A stretch of 64,000 bases of DNA from Micromonospora sp. Llam0 (GCF_003751085.1 NZ_RJJY01000001.1:620001-684000); one strand, 5' to 3'. Counted from the first letter of the stretch, positions 1 through 8,041 are shown. The notes: generated by a model not told the origin, from the sequence alone. Program-made: numbers and translations.

Positions 1-309
1 CTCGGCTGGGCACTCGCGTCGGCCGTCGGGGCGCTCGCCGCGATGCTGGTCGTCCCCACCGAGCTCGGCCTGCACCCGAACGCGATGGACCTGGTCTTCG
101 TCTCGGCGTTCACTGCGGCCGTGGTCGGTGGCCTGGAAAGCCCACCCGGAGCGGTGGTCGGTGGCCTCGCCGTCGGTCTGGCCCTGTCCTACGTGGGCGG
201 CTACGCGGGCAGCGACGTCACCCCGCTCGCCGTCCTGACACTGCTGCTGGCGGTGCTGCTGATCCGACCGGGCGGACTGTTCGCCACGGCGACGGCGAGG
301 CAGGTGTGA
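1..309 (+). CDS. Branched-chain amino acid ABC transporter permease, LivH-type (3' part)
   Basis: Reading frame 1 is open from the window edge to a TGA at 307-309, giving the last 102 residues of a membrane permease. Three hydrophobic stretches are visible. The glycine-rich segment VVGGLESPPGAVVGG followed by a hydrophobic helix and the end motif IRPGGLF are typical of the C-terminus of LivH/LivM-type permeases of the HAAT family. It would form one half of the inner-membrane channel with the LivM gene, whose GTG start overlaps this stop by 4 bp, implying translational coupling. The 5' end, and presumably the LivG/LivF ATPases (none lies downstream), are outside the window. Confidence 0.85.
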   Translation, partial: LGWALASAVGALAAMLVVPTELGLHPNAMDLVFVSAFTAAVVGGLESPPGAVVGGLAVGLALSYVGGYAGSDVTPLAVLTLLLAVLLIRPGGLFATATARQV

Positions 310-1358
310 GCGCCTACACGCTGCCCCGTCACCTCGGCCTGCTCGCCGTCGGCGTGCTGGCGGTGCTGGCGTCGAGCTACCTGCTGGAGCCGTACCGGCT
401 GTTCCAGGCCGCGACCGTGGCTGCCTTCCTCTGCGCCACCGCCGGCCTGACCGTCCTCACCGGCCTGAACGGGCAGCTCTCCCTCGGCCACGGTGCGCTG
501 ATGGCGGTCGGCGCCTACAGCCTGGCGCTCAGCCAGCGTGCCCTCGCCGAGCGCGGCCTGACCGGCGGCGGCGCGCTGCCGATCTCGCTGCTGGCGGCGG
601 TGCTGGTCACCACCGCCCTCGGCGCGGTGATCGGGGTGGCGGCCGCCCGCATCCGGGGTCCCTACCTGGCGGGCGTCACGCTCACCGTGGCGATCGCGGT
701 GCCCGCGCTGACGGTCACCTTCAGTGGGGTCTTCAACGGCGAGCAGGGGCTCGCGGTGCCGCTCGCGCCACCGCCGGCCGTCCTCGGGCCGTACTTCCCG
801 TACGAGCGGTGGCAGCTCTGGCTGGTGGCGGCGGTGACCCTGCTCGCGTTGCTGCTGCTGACGAACCTGGTCCGGAGCCGGTACGGCCGGCTGCTGCGCG
901 CGGTCCGCGACGACGAGGTCGCCGCCGGTTTGGCCGGCCTGCCGGTTGCCGGCATCCGGGTGCTCGCCTTCGTGGTCAGCGCCGCCGCCGCCGGACTGGG
1001 CGGGGCGCTGCTCGCGTTGCTGACCCAGAACGTCTCCCCGGGAGCGTTCTCGCTGGCCCTGTCGCTCTCGCTGCTGACGGCGGTGGTGGTCGGTGGGCTC
1101 GGCCGGCTCGCCGGAGCAGCCTGGGGCGCGCTGCTGCTGGTGGCGTTGCCGGAGCTGACCCACAGCCTCGCCGAGGCGCTGCCGTTGACACCGGCGCTGG
1201 CGCACCGGATGGAGGGCAACCTGCCGTTGGCGATCTTCGGGCTCACCCTCGTCCTCGTCGTGATCGTCGCACCCGGTGGGGTGCAGGGACACCTGTCCCG
1301 GCTGGCCCAAGCCGCGTGGACCCGGCTGCCGCATCGGGCGGCACCACCGACCACCTGA
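306..1358 (+). CDS. Branched-chain amino acid ABC transporter permease, LivM-type
   Basis: A 350-residue polytopic membrane protein with about ten hydrophobic segments. The family signature lies near residues 45-75, where GLNGQLSLGHGALMAVGAY matches the LivM loop. The EAA-like cytoplasmic loop around residues 190-215 (RYGRLLRAVRDDEVAA, then GLPV) is where the ATPase would dock. The GTG start at 306 overlaps the upstream stop (GTGA). The gene lies between the LivH-type permease and the lipoprotein binding protein, so the three form one importer. The family covers branched-chain amino acids but also urea, short amides and aromatic or branched acids. Given the catabolic genes downstream, a carboxylic acid is as likely a substrate as leucine. 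Confidence 0.9.
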   Translation: MSAYTLPRHLGLLAVGVLAVLASSYLLEPYRLFQAATVAAFLCATAGLTVLTGLNGQLSLGHGALMAVGAYSLALSQRALAERGLTGGGALPISLLAAVLVTTALGAVIGVAAARIRGPYLAGVTLTVAIAVPALTVTFSGVFNGEQGLAVPLAPPPAVLGPYFPYERWQLWLVAAVTLLALLLLTNLVRSRYGRLLRAVRDDEVAAGLAGLPVAGIRVLAFVVSAAAAGLGGALLALLTQNVSPGAFSLALSLSLLTAVVVGGLGRLAGAAWGALLLVALPELTHSLAEALPLTPALAHRMEGNLPLAIFGLTLVLVVIVAPGGVQGHLSRLAQAAWTRLPHRAAPPTT

Positions 1359-1382
1359 CCACCCGACCACCGCACCGTCCGT

Positions 1383-1440
1383 GACCCGCACCTGCACTGA
1401 CCTGCACCTGCACTGACCCGCACCTGCACTGACCCGCACC
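1383..1440 (+). repeat. 16-bp tandem repeat, 3.6 copies
   Basis: Units GACCCGCACCTGCACT (1383-1398), a copy with one C-to-T change (1399-1414), a perfect copy (1415-1430) and a 10-bp partial copy (1431-1440) lie between the LivM stop and the binding-protein start. It is non-coding on the plus strand. It may be a replication-slippage minisatellite or a set of protein-binding sites; nothing in the sequence decides this. Confidence 0.9.
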
Positions 1441-1490
1441 GATCAAGCGCACCGTCACGATCACGCCAACACCGAGAGAGGTGTCCGTCG

Positions 1491-2768
1491 ATGTCACCCA
1501 CCCTTCGCCGCGGCCTCGCGTCCGCCGCGTCCCTGACCCTGCTTCTCAGTTTCGCCGCCTGCGGCGCCGATCCCGGTGACGGTTCCGGCGTCGCGACGCC
1601 CGGGGTCACCGACACCGAGATCGTGGTCGGCACCCACATGCCGTTGACCGGGCCGGCCTCGGCCGGATACTCCACGATCGCGCCCGCCACCCGGGCGTAC
1701 TTCGAGCACGTCAACGAGGCCGGTGGGGTGTACGGCCGGAAGATCGACTACAAGATCATGGACGACGGCTACAACCCGGCCACCACCCAGCAGGTGGTGC
1801 GGGAACTCGTCCTGCGGGACGAGGTCTTCGCCGTCCTCAACGGGCTCGGCACCCCGACCCACACCGGCGTGCTCGACTTCCTGCACACCAACCGGGTGCC
1901 CGACCTGTTCGTCGCCTCGGGCAGCCGTACCTGGGACCAGCCGCAGAAGTATCCCGGCACCTTCGGGTTCAACCCGGACTACATCGTCGAAGGGAAGATC
2001 CTGGCCAGCCACGTGGCGGAGAACTTCGCCGGCAGTACGGTCTGCTTCTTCGGCCAGGACGACGACTTCGGCCGGGACAGCCTGGTGGGGGTGGAGAAGA
2101 TCCTGGGCCCGGTGACCGACAAGCAGACGTACGTCACCAGCAACACCAACGTGGCACCACAGATCGGTGCGCTCAAGGCCGCCGGCTGTCAGGTGGTGAT
2201 CCTGGCGACGGTGCCCGGTTTCACCGCGCTCGCCATCGGCACCGCCGCCCGGATCGGCTTCCAACCGCAGTGGCTGGTCTCGAACGTCGGCGCCGATTAC
2301 CTGACGCTCGCCAGCCAACTCGGTGAGGCGGCCGGGCTGCTGGAGGGCCTGATCGGGGTGAACTACCTGCCGATGCACAACGACGAGACGAACCCGTGGA
2401 TCGTGCTGTTCCGCCAGATCCACGAGAAGTACAACGCGGACGCACCGTTCGACGGCAACACGGTGTACGGGATGGCGGTCGGCTACCTCTTCGTCCAGGC
2501 GCTCCAGGCGGCCGGCCCCGATCTGACCCGTACGGCGCTGGTCGAGGCGGTCGAGCGGGGTGGCTTCGAAGGCCCGGGACTGGCCCCGCTGCGCTTCTCC
2601 GCCACCGATCACTCCGGGTACGGCGGGCAGCGGCTGACCCGGGTCAACGGTGGGACGCAGGAGTACTTCGGGCCGACCTACGAGACGGATCCGGCCGACG
2701 GTCCGGTGAACGAGTACCCCGGCGAGTCGGCCACCCCGCCGGCCGACGGGATCCCGTCGGCGCCCTGA
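1491..2768 (+). CDS. ABC transporter substrate-binding lipoprotein, LivK-like
   Basis: A 425-residue type I periplasmic-binding-fold protein. The N-terminus has Arg6-Arg7, a hydrophobic core and a lipobox ending FAAC at Cys24, so it should be a lipoprotein tethered outside the membrane. The body matches the leucine/amide-binding family: an early TEIVVGTHMPLTGPAS segment, GRKIDYKIMDDGYNPATT, a lobe-two FFGQDDDFGRD segment, and a closing YGGQRLTRVNGG. A purine-rich GAGAGAGG lies about 9 nt before ATG 1491. It is the ligand-specificity component of the LivH/LivM importer upstream, separated by 132 bp that carry a tandem repeat. The ligand cannot be read from sequence. Confidence 0.88.
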   Translation: MSPTLRRGLASAASLTLLLSFAACGADPGDGSGVATPGVTDTEIVVGTHMPLTGPASAGYSTIAPATRAYFEHVNEAGGVYGRKIDYKIMDDGYNPATTQQVVRELVLRDEVFAVLNGLGTPTHTGVLDFLHTNRVPDLFVASGSRTWDQPQKYPGTFGFNPDYIVEGKILASHVAENFAGSTVCFFGQDDDFGRDSLVGVEKILGPVTDKQTYVTSNTNVAPQIGALKAAGCQVVILATVPGFTALAIGTAARIGFQPQWLVSNVGADYLTLASQLGEAAGLLEGLIGVNYLPMHNDETNPWIVLFRQIHEKYNADAPFDGNTVYGMAVGYLFVQALQAAGPDLTRTALVEAVERGGFEGPGLAPLRFSATDHSGYGGQRLTRVNGGTQEYFGPTYETDPADGPVNEYPGESATPPADGIPSAP

Positions 2769-2785
2769 GTCACCTGCGGCGGCGG

Positions 2786-3994
2786 TCAGGCCAGCCGTTC
2801 GATGATCAGGGCCATGCCCTGGCCGCCGCCGACGCACATGGTCACCAGCCCGGTCTGCCGGTCGTGCCAGCGCAGCGAGTTGAGCATCGTGGTGGTGAGC
2901 CGGGCACCGGTCATGCCGAACGGGTGTCCGACCGCGATCGCGCCGCCGTTGACGTTGAGCCGGTCCCAGTCGACCCCCAACTCCTCGGCGCTCGGCACCA
3001 CCTGCGCGGCGAACGCCTCGTTGATCTCCACCAGGTCGATGTCGTCGATGGACATGCCGGCCCGGGCCAGTGCCCGCCGGGACGCCTCCACCGGCCCCAG
3101 ACCCATGATCTCCGGCGAGAGTCCGCTCAGACCGGTGGCGACGATCCTGGCCAGCGGCCGGATGCCGAGGTCGCGGGCCCGGGTGTCGGACAGGATCACC
3201 AGGGCGGCGGCTCCGTCGTTGAGCGGGCAGGCGTTGCCGGCGGTGACCGTACCGTCCGGACGGAACCGCGGGGCCAGCGCGGCCACCGCGTCCAGGGTGA
3301 CGCCGGGCCGTGGCCCGTCGTCGGCGGTGACCACCGTACCGTCGGGCACGGTGACCGGGGTGATCTCCCGGGCCCAGAACCCGCTCGCGGCAGCCTGCTC
3401 GGCGCGGTTCTGCGAGCGGACCGCGAACTCGTCCTGGCGTCGCCGGCTGACCCCGCGCAGCCGGGCCACGTTCTCGGCGGTCTGTCCCATGGCGATGTAG
3501 ACGTCGGGCAGCGCGCCGTCGTCGCGCGGGTCCCGCCAGGGTGGGGCGTCGGCGCCGGCCCGCGCTGCCGTACGGGCCCGTGCCCCGGCGAACGCCGGGT
3601 TGGTGACGTCCGGCTGCCCTTCGGGGTACCGGGACACGCATTCCACGCCGGCGGAGACGAAGGCGTCGCCCTCGCCGGCCCGGATGGCGTGCAGGGCCAT
3701 CCGGGTGGTCTGTACGGACGAGGCGCAGTAGCGGGTGACGGTGGTGCCGGGCAGTTGGTCGTGGCCGAGCAGGGTGGCGACCACCCGGGCGAGGTTGTGT
3801 CCCTGCTCGCCGACGGGCTGCCCGCATCCGAGCATCAGGTCGTCGAGTTGGTCGGCGGGCAGCTCGGGGACCTGGTCGAGTGCGGCCCGGACGATGGTGG
3901 CGGCCAGGTCGTCCGGGCGCAGGTCCCGCAGCGAACCTTTGGTGGCCCGCCCGATCGGTGAGCGGGCGGCGGCGACGATCACTGCGTCGGGCAT
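2786..3994 (-). CDS. Thiolase family protein (acetyl-CoA acetyltransferase/3-ketoacyl-CoA thiolase)
   Basis: A 402-residue thiolase with all catalytic landmarks: nucleophilic Cys90 in RYCASSVQT, the NGGAIAVGHPFGMTGAR histidine motif near residue 350, and the C-terminal CVGGGQGMAL cysteine motif. It would cleave 3-ketoacyl-CoA with CoA, the last step of beta-oxidation, or run in reverse. The start ATG at 3994 has an AAGGAG ribosome site just upstream (4002-4007 on this strand). It is divergent from the SDR/kinase/ACAD operon and convergent with the binding-protein gene, 17 bp away. Shared regulation with the divergent operon is likely because the intergenic region holds operator-like inverted repeats. 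Confidence 0.93.
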   Translation of the reverse strand: MPDAVIVAAARSPIGRATKGSLRDLRPDDLAATIVRAALDQVPELPADQLDDLMLGCGQPVGEQGHNLARVVATLLGHDQLPGTTVTRYCASSVQTTRMALHAIRAGEGDAFVSAGVECVSRYPEGQPDVTNPAFAGARARTAARAGADAPPWRDPRDDGALPDVYIAMGQTAENVARLRGVSRRRQDEFAVRSQNRAEQAAASGFWAREITPVTVPDGTVVTADDGPRPGVTLDAVAALAPRFRPDGTVTAGNACPLNDGAAALVILSDTRARDLGIRPLARIVATGLSGLSPEIMGLGPVEASRRALARAGMSIDDIDLVEINEAFAAQVVPSAEELGVDWDRLNVNGGAIAVGHPFGMTGARLTTTMLNSLRWHDRQTGLVTMCVGGGQGMALIIERLA

Positions 3995-4022
3995 GGCGGA
4001 CTCCTTCGCGTGGCGCTATTTA

Positions 4023-4058
4023 TGCACTGACAGTGCTTCTGTGTTGTCTGGATGTCAA
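4023..4058 (-). promoter_or_regulatory. Thiolase promoter with overlapping operator-like palindrome
   Basis: On the minus strand a perfect TTGACA -35 (4058-4053) is followed, after 17 bp, by CACTGT (4035-4030) as a candidate -10. A perfect inverted repeat GCACTG-A-CAGTGC (4024-4036) covers this -10, so a repressor bound there would block the promoter. The -35 is convincing and the -10 is weak. A second inverted repeat, AGCCA-TTTGG-TGGCT at 4069-4083, lies between the two divergent promoters. Confidence 0.5.
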
Positions 4059-4105
4059 TGCGTATGGCAGCCATTTGGTGGCTGTTCAGATGGGATATCT
4101 CATTG

Positions 4106-4142
4106 TTGACGAGGCGAAGGTCCCTCTCGTACTATCCGCACT
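4106..4142 (+). promoter_or_regulatory. Promoter of the SDR/kinase/ACAD operon, probably leaderless
   Basis: TTGACG (4106-4111), an 18-bp spacer and TACTAT (4130-4135) form a good vegetative-type promoter. Transcription would start at about 4142-4143, exactly at the GTG start codon 4143. No ribosome-binding site precedes that codon, so translation from a leaderless mRNA is expected. Confidence 0.6.
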
Positions 4143-4913
4143 GTGAGTGAAATTCGGGGCAGGCTGGTTGGGCGGGTCGCGCTGGTGACCGGGGCCAGCC
4201 GGGGGATCGGGCTGGCCATCGCCCGACGGCTGGTCGCCGAGGGTGCCCGGGTCGGCCTCACCGCCCGGCGGGCCGGCGCCCTGGACGAGGCGGTCGCCGC
4301 CCTCGGCGGTCCGGATCACGCGGTGGCGGTCCCCGGCGGAACCGATGATCCGGACCACCGCGCCGCTGCGGTGCGTCAGGTCACCGAGACCTTCGGGCCG
4401 GTGGACGTCCTGGTCAACAACACCGGGATCAATCCGGTCCACGGCCCGCTGGCCGGGCTCGACCTGGCGGCCGCCCGCAAACTGCTGGAGGTCAACCTGC
4501 TCGGCACCCTCGGCTGGGTGCAGCAGGTCTGCGCCGCCGGGATCACCGACCGGGGCGGCTGCGTCGTCAACGTCTCGTCGATCGCCGGGCTGCGGCCGTC
4601 GCCGGGCATCGCGTTCTACGGCGTGACGAAGGCCGCCGTCAACCACCTCACCGCCAGCCTCGCCGTCGAACTCGCCCCGTCGGTGCGGGTGAACGCCGTC
4701 GCCCCCGCCGTGGTCCGGACCCGGTTCGCCGCCGCCCTCTACGAAGGGCGGGAGGAGGAGGTCGCCCGGGCGTACCCGCTGCGTCGGCTCGGCGAGCCGA
4801 CCGACGTGGCCGGTGCCGTCGCCTTCCTCGCCTCGGCCGACGCGGCCTGGATCACCGGCCAGACCCTGGTCGTGGACGGCGGGATCTCGCTGGCCGGCCG
4901 GACCACCGGGTGA
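4143..4913 (+). CDS. SDR family oxidoreductase (3-oxoacyl reductase/3-hydroxyacyl-CoA dehydrogenase-like)
   Basis: A 256-residue classical short-chain dehydrogenase. The nucleotide-binding TGASRGIG is at residues 16-23, the NNAG motif reads NNTG at 92-95, and the catalytic residues are Ser146, Tyr159 and Lys163 (YGVTK). The C-terminal GEPTDVAGAVAFLAS and ITGQTLVVDGG are FabG-like. It likely oxidises or reduces a hydroxyacyl or ketoacyl intermediate with NAD(P)H. It is the first gene of a plus-strand operon; its stop overlaps the next GTG by 4 bp. The GTG start at 4143 coincides with the predicted transcription start. Confidence 0.9.
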   Translation: MSEIRGRLVGRVALVTGASRGIGLAIARRLVAEGARVGLTARRAGALDEAVAALGGPDHAVAVPGGTDDPDHRAAAVRQVTETFGPVDVLVNNTGINPVHGPLAGLDLAAARKLLEVNLLGTLGWVQQVCAAGITDRGGCVVNVSSIAGLRPSPGIAFYGVTKAAVNHLTASLAVELAPSVRVNAVAPAVVRTRFAAALYEGREEEVARAYPLRRLGEPTDVAGAVAFLASADAAWITGQTLVVDGGISLAGRTTG

Positions 4914-5746
4914 GCGGACCGGGACTGGCCGTCGCCGGTGCGCGGGTGGTGGTGACCGGTGCCGGGTCCGGCATCGGTGCCGCGCTGGCCGCCCGGTTCG
5001 CCGCCGGCGGTGCCCGGGTCGTCGTCAACGACATCGCCCCCGACGCCGTGCGCGCCGTCGCCACCCGACTCGGCGCGGCCGCCTTCCCCGCCGACGTGGC
5101 GGACCCGGCGGCGGTGTCCGCCCTGGTCGGCTACGCCCGACGACATCTCGGCGGCATCGATCTGTACTGCGGCAACGCCGGTGTCGCCGGCGGCGGCCCG
5201 GGGGAGCCGACCGACGAGGTCTGGCACCGCGCCTGGCAGGTCAACGTGATGTCCCACGTGTACGCCGCCCGGGAGCTGCTCCCCTGGTGGCTCGCCGCCG
5301 GCCGTGGCCGGCTGCTCGTCACCGCCTCCGCCGCCGGCCTGCTCACCATGCTCGGCAACGCTCCGTACTCGGTGACCAAGCATGCCGCCGTCGGCTACGC
5401 GGAATGGTTGCGGGCCACGTACGCGCACTGCGGCGTGACAGTCCAGTTGCTCTGCCCGCGCGGGGTGCGTACCCCGATGTTGGCGGCCGGCGGCGACCGG
5501 GCCGCCGCCCAGCTCGACGACGACGCCGTCACCCCCGAACAGGTCGCCGACGCTGTCGGACAGGCCCTCACCGACGACCGGTTCCTGGTCCTGCCACATC
5601 CGGAGGTCGCCACGTACCACGCCCGCCGGGCCGCCGATCCACAGCGCTGGCTGCGGACGATGAACCGTGCACAGCGGGAGCTGGAGCGACGCGGCGACCT
5701 GCCCGGTGTGGTGCCGCGACCGGCGGACGGTGCGCCCGATGACTGA
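4910..5746 (+). CDS. SDR family NAD(P)-dependent oxidoreductase
   Basis: A 278-residue short-chain dehydrogenase with TGAGSGIG at residues 16-23, GNAG at 88-91 and catalytic Ser140, Tyr153 and Lys157 (YSVTK). An acidic residue after the second strand (ND at residues 40-41) suggests a preference for NAD. The C-terminal 60 residues lack the usual FabG ending and instead carry a basic, charged tail, as in SDRs found beside acyl-CoA dehydrogenases. The GTG start overlaps the upstream stop (GTGA), and its own 3' end overlaps the kinase gene by 8 bp. It probably acts on a hydroxyacyl-CoA in the same pathway. Confidence 0.88.
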   Translation: MSGPGLAVAGARVVVTGAGSGIGAALAARFAAGGARVVVNDIAPDAVRAVATRLGAAAFPADVADPAAVSALVGYARRHLGGIDLYCGNAGVAGGGPGEPTDEVWHRAWQVNVMSHVYAARELLPWWLAAGRGRLLVTASAAGLLTMLGNAPYSVTKHAAVGYAEWLRATYAHCGVTVQLLCPRGVRTPMLAAGGDRAAAQLDDDAVTPEQVADAVGQALTDDRFLVLPHPEVATYHARRAADPQRWLRTMNRAQRELERRGDLPGVVPRPADGAPDD

Positions 5747-6812
5747 GCTGCCGGGCCTGGACCTGACCCGGCTCGCCGCCCACCTCGACCGGGCCGGGCC
5801 GGGGTTGTTCGGCGGGGCGCTGACCGGCGAGGTGATCGCGGGCGGTCGGTCCAACCTCACCTACCGGGTCAGCGACGGGCGACGGACGCTGGTACTCCGT
5901 CGTCCGCCCCTGGGACACGTCCTGGCCACCGCGCACGACATGGGGCGGGAGGTCCGGGTGCTGCGGGCCCTCGCGACCACCGCGGTGCCGGTCCCCGCGA
6001 TACTGCACCACTGCCCGGATCCCGGCCCGGTCGGTGCGCCGTTCTACCTCATGGAGTTCGTGCCGGGGCCGGTCCACCGCACCGCAGCGGAGCTGGCCCG
6101 GCTCGGGCCGGCGGGGGTCCGCACGCTGGCCCTGGCACTCGTCGACACCCTGGCCGACCTGCACGCGGTCGACCCCGCCGGGGTGGGGCTGGCCGACTTC
6201 GGCGTCCCGGCCGGCTTCGCCGCCAGGCAGGTGCGCCGCTGGAAGCGGCAACTGGACGCCTCCCGCAGCCGGGACCTGCCGGGCGTCGACGAGCTGCACG
6301 CCCGGCTGGCGGCGACCGTACCGACCGCCGGGCCCGGCACCGTGCTGCACGGCGACCTGCGGGCGGACAACGTGGTGGCCGGCGATCTGCGGGCGGACGA
6401 CGTGGTGGCGGACGATCTGCGGGCGGACGACGGTCCAGCCGGCGGTCACGGTCCGGCCGAGGGTACGACGGGCGGTCGGCGTGCGATCCGGGCGGTGCTG
6501 GACTGGGAGATGTCCACCCTCGGGGACCCGCTGACCGACCTCGGGCTGACCCTGGTGCACGCCGGGCGGGTCCGGGTGCCGGGGCAGCCCGGCACCGACG
6601 AGCTGGCCGCCCGGTACGCCCGACGCAGCGGCCGGTCCCTCGACGACCTGCCCTGGTACCTCGCCTTCGGTGCGTACAAGCTCGCCGTCATCCTCGAGGG
6701 TGTCCACTACCGCTACGTACGCGGCCAGACCATCGGCGAGGGATTCGACACGGTCGGCGAGCGGGTTCTTCCGCTGGTCACCCAGGGACTACGCGAGTTG
6801 GCGAGGCGCTGA
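5739..6812 (+). CDS. APH-type phosphotransferase (LvaA/ACAD10-11 kinase-like)
   Basis: A 357-residue aminoglycoside-phosphotransferase-fold kinase. The nucleotide-loop region GGRSNLTYRV lies near residues 35-44, the invariant Lys is replaced in context by an Arg-rich LVLRRPP strand, the catalytic loop is HGDLRADN (204-211), and the metal-binding Asp is in LDWE (Asp255). ATG 5739 is chosen because the family begins a few residues before this point and the ORF overlaps the SDR stop by 8 bp. It overlaps the following acyl-CoA dehydrogenase gene by 1 bp. In Pseudomonas LvaA and animal ACAD10/11, such a kinase phosphorylates 4-hydroxyacyl-CoA before an ACAD-type partner acts on it. I infer the same here. 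The catalytic loop is followed by two extra copies of a ten-residue unit. Confidence 0.85.
   Translation: MTELPGLDLTRLAAHLDRAGPGLFGGALTGEVIAGGRSNLTYRVSDGRRTLVLRRPPLGHVLATAHDMGREVRVLRALATTAVPVPAILHHCPDPGPVGAPFYLMEFVPGPVHRTAAELARLGPAGVRTLALALVDTLADLHAVDPAGVGLADFGVPAGFAARQVRRWKRQLDASRSRDLPGVDELHARLAATVPTAGPGTVLHGDLRADNVVAGDLRADDVVADDLRADDGPAGGHGPAEGTTGGRRAIRAVLDWEMSTLGDPLTDLGLTLVHAGRVRVPGQPGTDELAARYARRSGRSLDDLPWYLAFGAYKLAVILEGVHYRYVRGQTIGEGFDTVGERVLPLVTQGLRELARR
6351..6440 (+). repeat. In-frame 30-bp triplication in the kinase catalytic loop
   Basis: Three consecutive 30-bp units (6351-6380, 6381-6410, 6411-6440), the third diverged at its 3' end, encode GDLRADNVVA, GDLRADDVVA and DDLRADDGPA. 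The first unit is the genuine kinase loop containing catalytic Asp206 and Asn211. In the extra copies Asn has become Asp. Confidence 0.95.
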
Positions 6813-8038
6813 TGGACTTCGGCTACGACCAGACCACCAACCGGCTGCTGGACGAGCTGCGCGACTTCATGACCGGGTGGGTCCACCCGGCGGAGGAGGA
6901 GTTCGAGCGTCAGATGCGGGAGGCACCCGGGCGGTGGGAGCCGCCGCCGGTGCTGGACCGGCTGCGGGCCGAGGCCCGGCGCCGTGGGCTGTGGAACCTG
7001 TTCCTGCCCGGCGAGTACGGTGCCGGCCTGACCAACCTGCAGTACGCCCCGCTGGCCGAGCTCACCGGACGGTCGCCCTCGCTGGCACCGGCCGCGCTCA
7101 ACTGCGCCGCGCCGGACACCGGCAACATGGAGCTGCTGGCCCGGTTCGGCACCCCGCAGCAGCGCGAACGCTGGCTGGTGCCGCTGCTCGACGGGCGGAT
7201 CCGGTCGGCTTTCGCGATGACCGAGCCGGCGGTGGCCTCGTCGGACGCGACCAACATCGCCACCCGGATCGAACGCGACGGTGAGACGTACGTGGTGAAC
7301 GGCCGCAAGTGGTTCGTGACCGGGGCGATGAACCCGCGCTGCGAGCTGTTCATCGTGATGGGGCGTACCGATCCGGCCGCACCCGTGCGGCGGCAGCAGA
7401 GCCAGCTGCTGGTGGAGCGGGACGCCCCGGGCGTCACGGTCCGCCGGGGCATGTCCGCCTACGGGTACGAGGACCGGGAGCACGGCGGCCACGCCGAGAT
7501 CGACTTCGTGGACGTACGGGTGCCGGCGGCGAACCTGATCGACGTGGAGGGCTCCGGTTTCGCCATCTCCCAGGCCCGGCTCGGGCCGGGCCGGATCCAC
7601 CATTGCATGCGGCTGCTCGGGATGGCCGAGCGGGCGTTGGAGCTGATGTGCCGGCGGGTCGCCGGCCGGCGGGCGTTCGGCGGGCCGTTGGCCGACCAGG
7701 GCGTGATCCGGGACTGGATCGCCGAGGCCCGGGTGCGGATCGAGCAGGCCCGGCTGCTGGTCCTCAAGGCCGCCTGGCTGATGGACACGGTCGGCAACCG
7801 GCAGGCGCACACCGAGATCCAGGGGATCAAGATCGTGGTGCCGGCGGTGGCCGAATGGGTCGTCGACCGGGCGGTGCAGGCGCACGGCGCGGCCGGGGTC
7901 AGCCAGGACACCGTGCTGGCCCGGTTCTGGGCCCGGGCCCGGACGCTGCGGCTGGCCGACGGCCCGGACGAGGTGCACCGGCAGTCGCTGGCCCGGCACG
8001 AACTACGGCGCCACGGCGGCGACGCGCGGCGTGTCTAA
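6812..8038 (+). CDS. Acyl-CoA dehydrogenase, ACAD10/11 (LvaC)-type
   Basis: A 408-residue FAD-dependent acyl-CoA dehydrogenase. FAMTEPAVASSDATN (near 130-145) and the GRKWFVTGA strand are the flavin and substrate elements. Near the C-terminus LRLADGPDEVH replaces the usual YEGT that supplies the catalytic Glu in fatty-acid ACADs. As I recall the family, this ending marks the ACAD10/11 and LvaC branch, which handles 4-phospho-acyl-CoAs. The gene starts inside the stop codon of the APH-type kinase (1-bp overlap). So the two reproduce, as separate proteins, the kinase-ACAD fusion of animals. Probable substrate: a gamma-hydroxyacyl-CoA after phosphorylation. Confidence 0.9.
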   Translation: MDFGYDQTTNRLLDELRDFMTGWVHPAEEEFERQMREAPGRWEPPPVLDRLRAEARRRGLWNLFLPGEYGAGLTNLQYAPLAELTGRSPSLAPAALNCAAPDTGNMELLARFGTPQQRERWLVPLLDGRIRSAFAMTEPAVASSDATNIATRIERDGETYVVNGRKWFVTGAMNPRCELFIVMGRTDPAAPVRRQQSQLLVERDAPGVTVRRGMSAYGYEDREHGGHAEIDFVDVRVPAANLIDVEGSGFAISQARLGPGRIHHCMRLLGMAERALELMCRRVAGRRAFGGPLADQGVIRDWIAEARVRIEQARLLVLKAAWLMDTVGNRQAHTEIQGIKIVVPAVAEWVVDRAVQAHGAAGVSQDTVLARFWARARTLRLADGPDEVHRQSLARHELRRHGGDARRV

Positions 8039-8041
8039 ACT

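Noticed and set aside
201..1714. Long antisense frames over the permease genes
   Set aside because: Composition is Arg/Gln/Gly-rich shadow reading of a well-supported plus-strand transporter; no ribosome site or family match.
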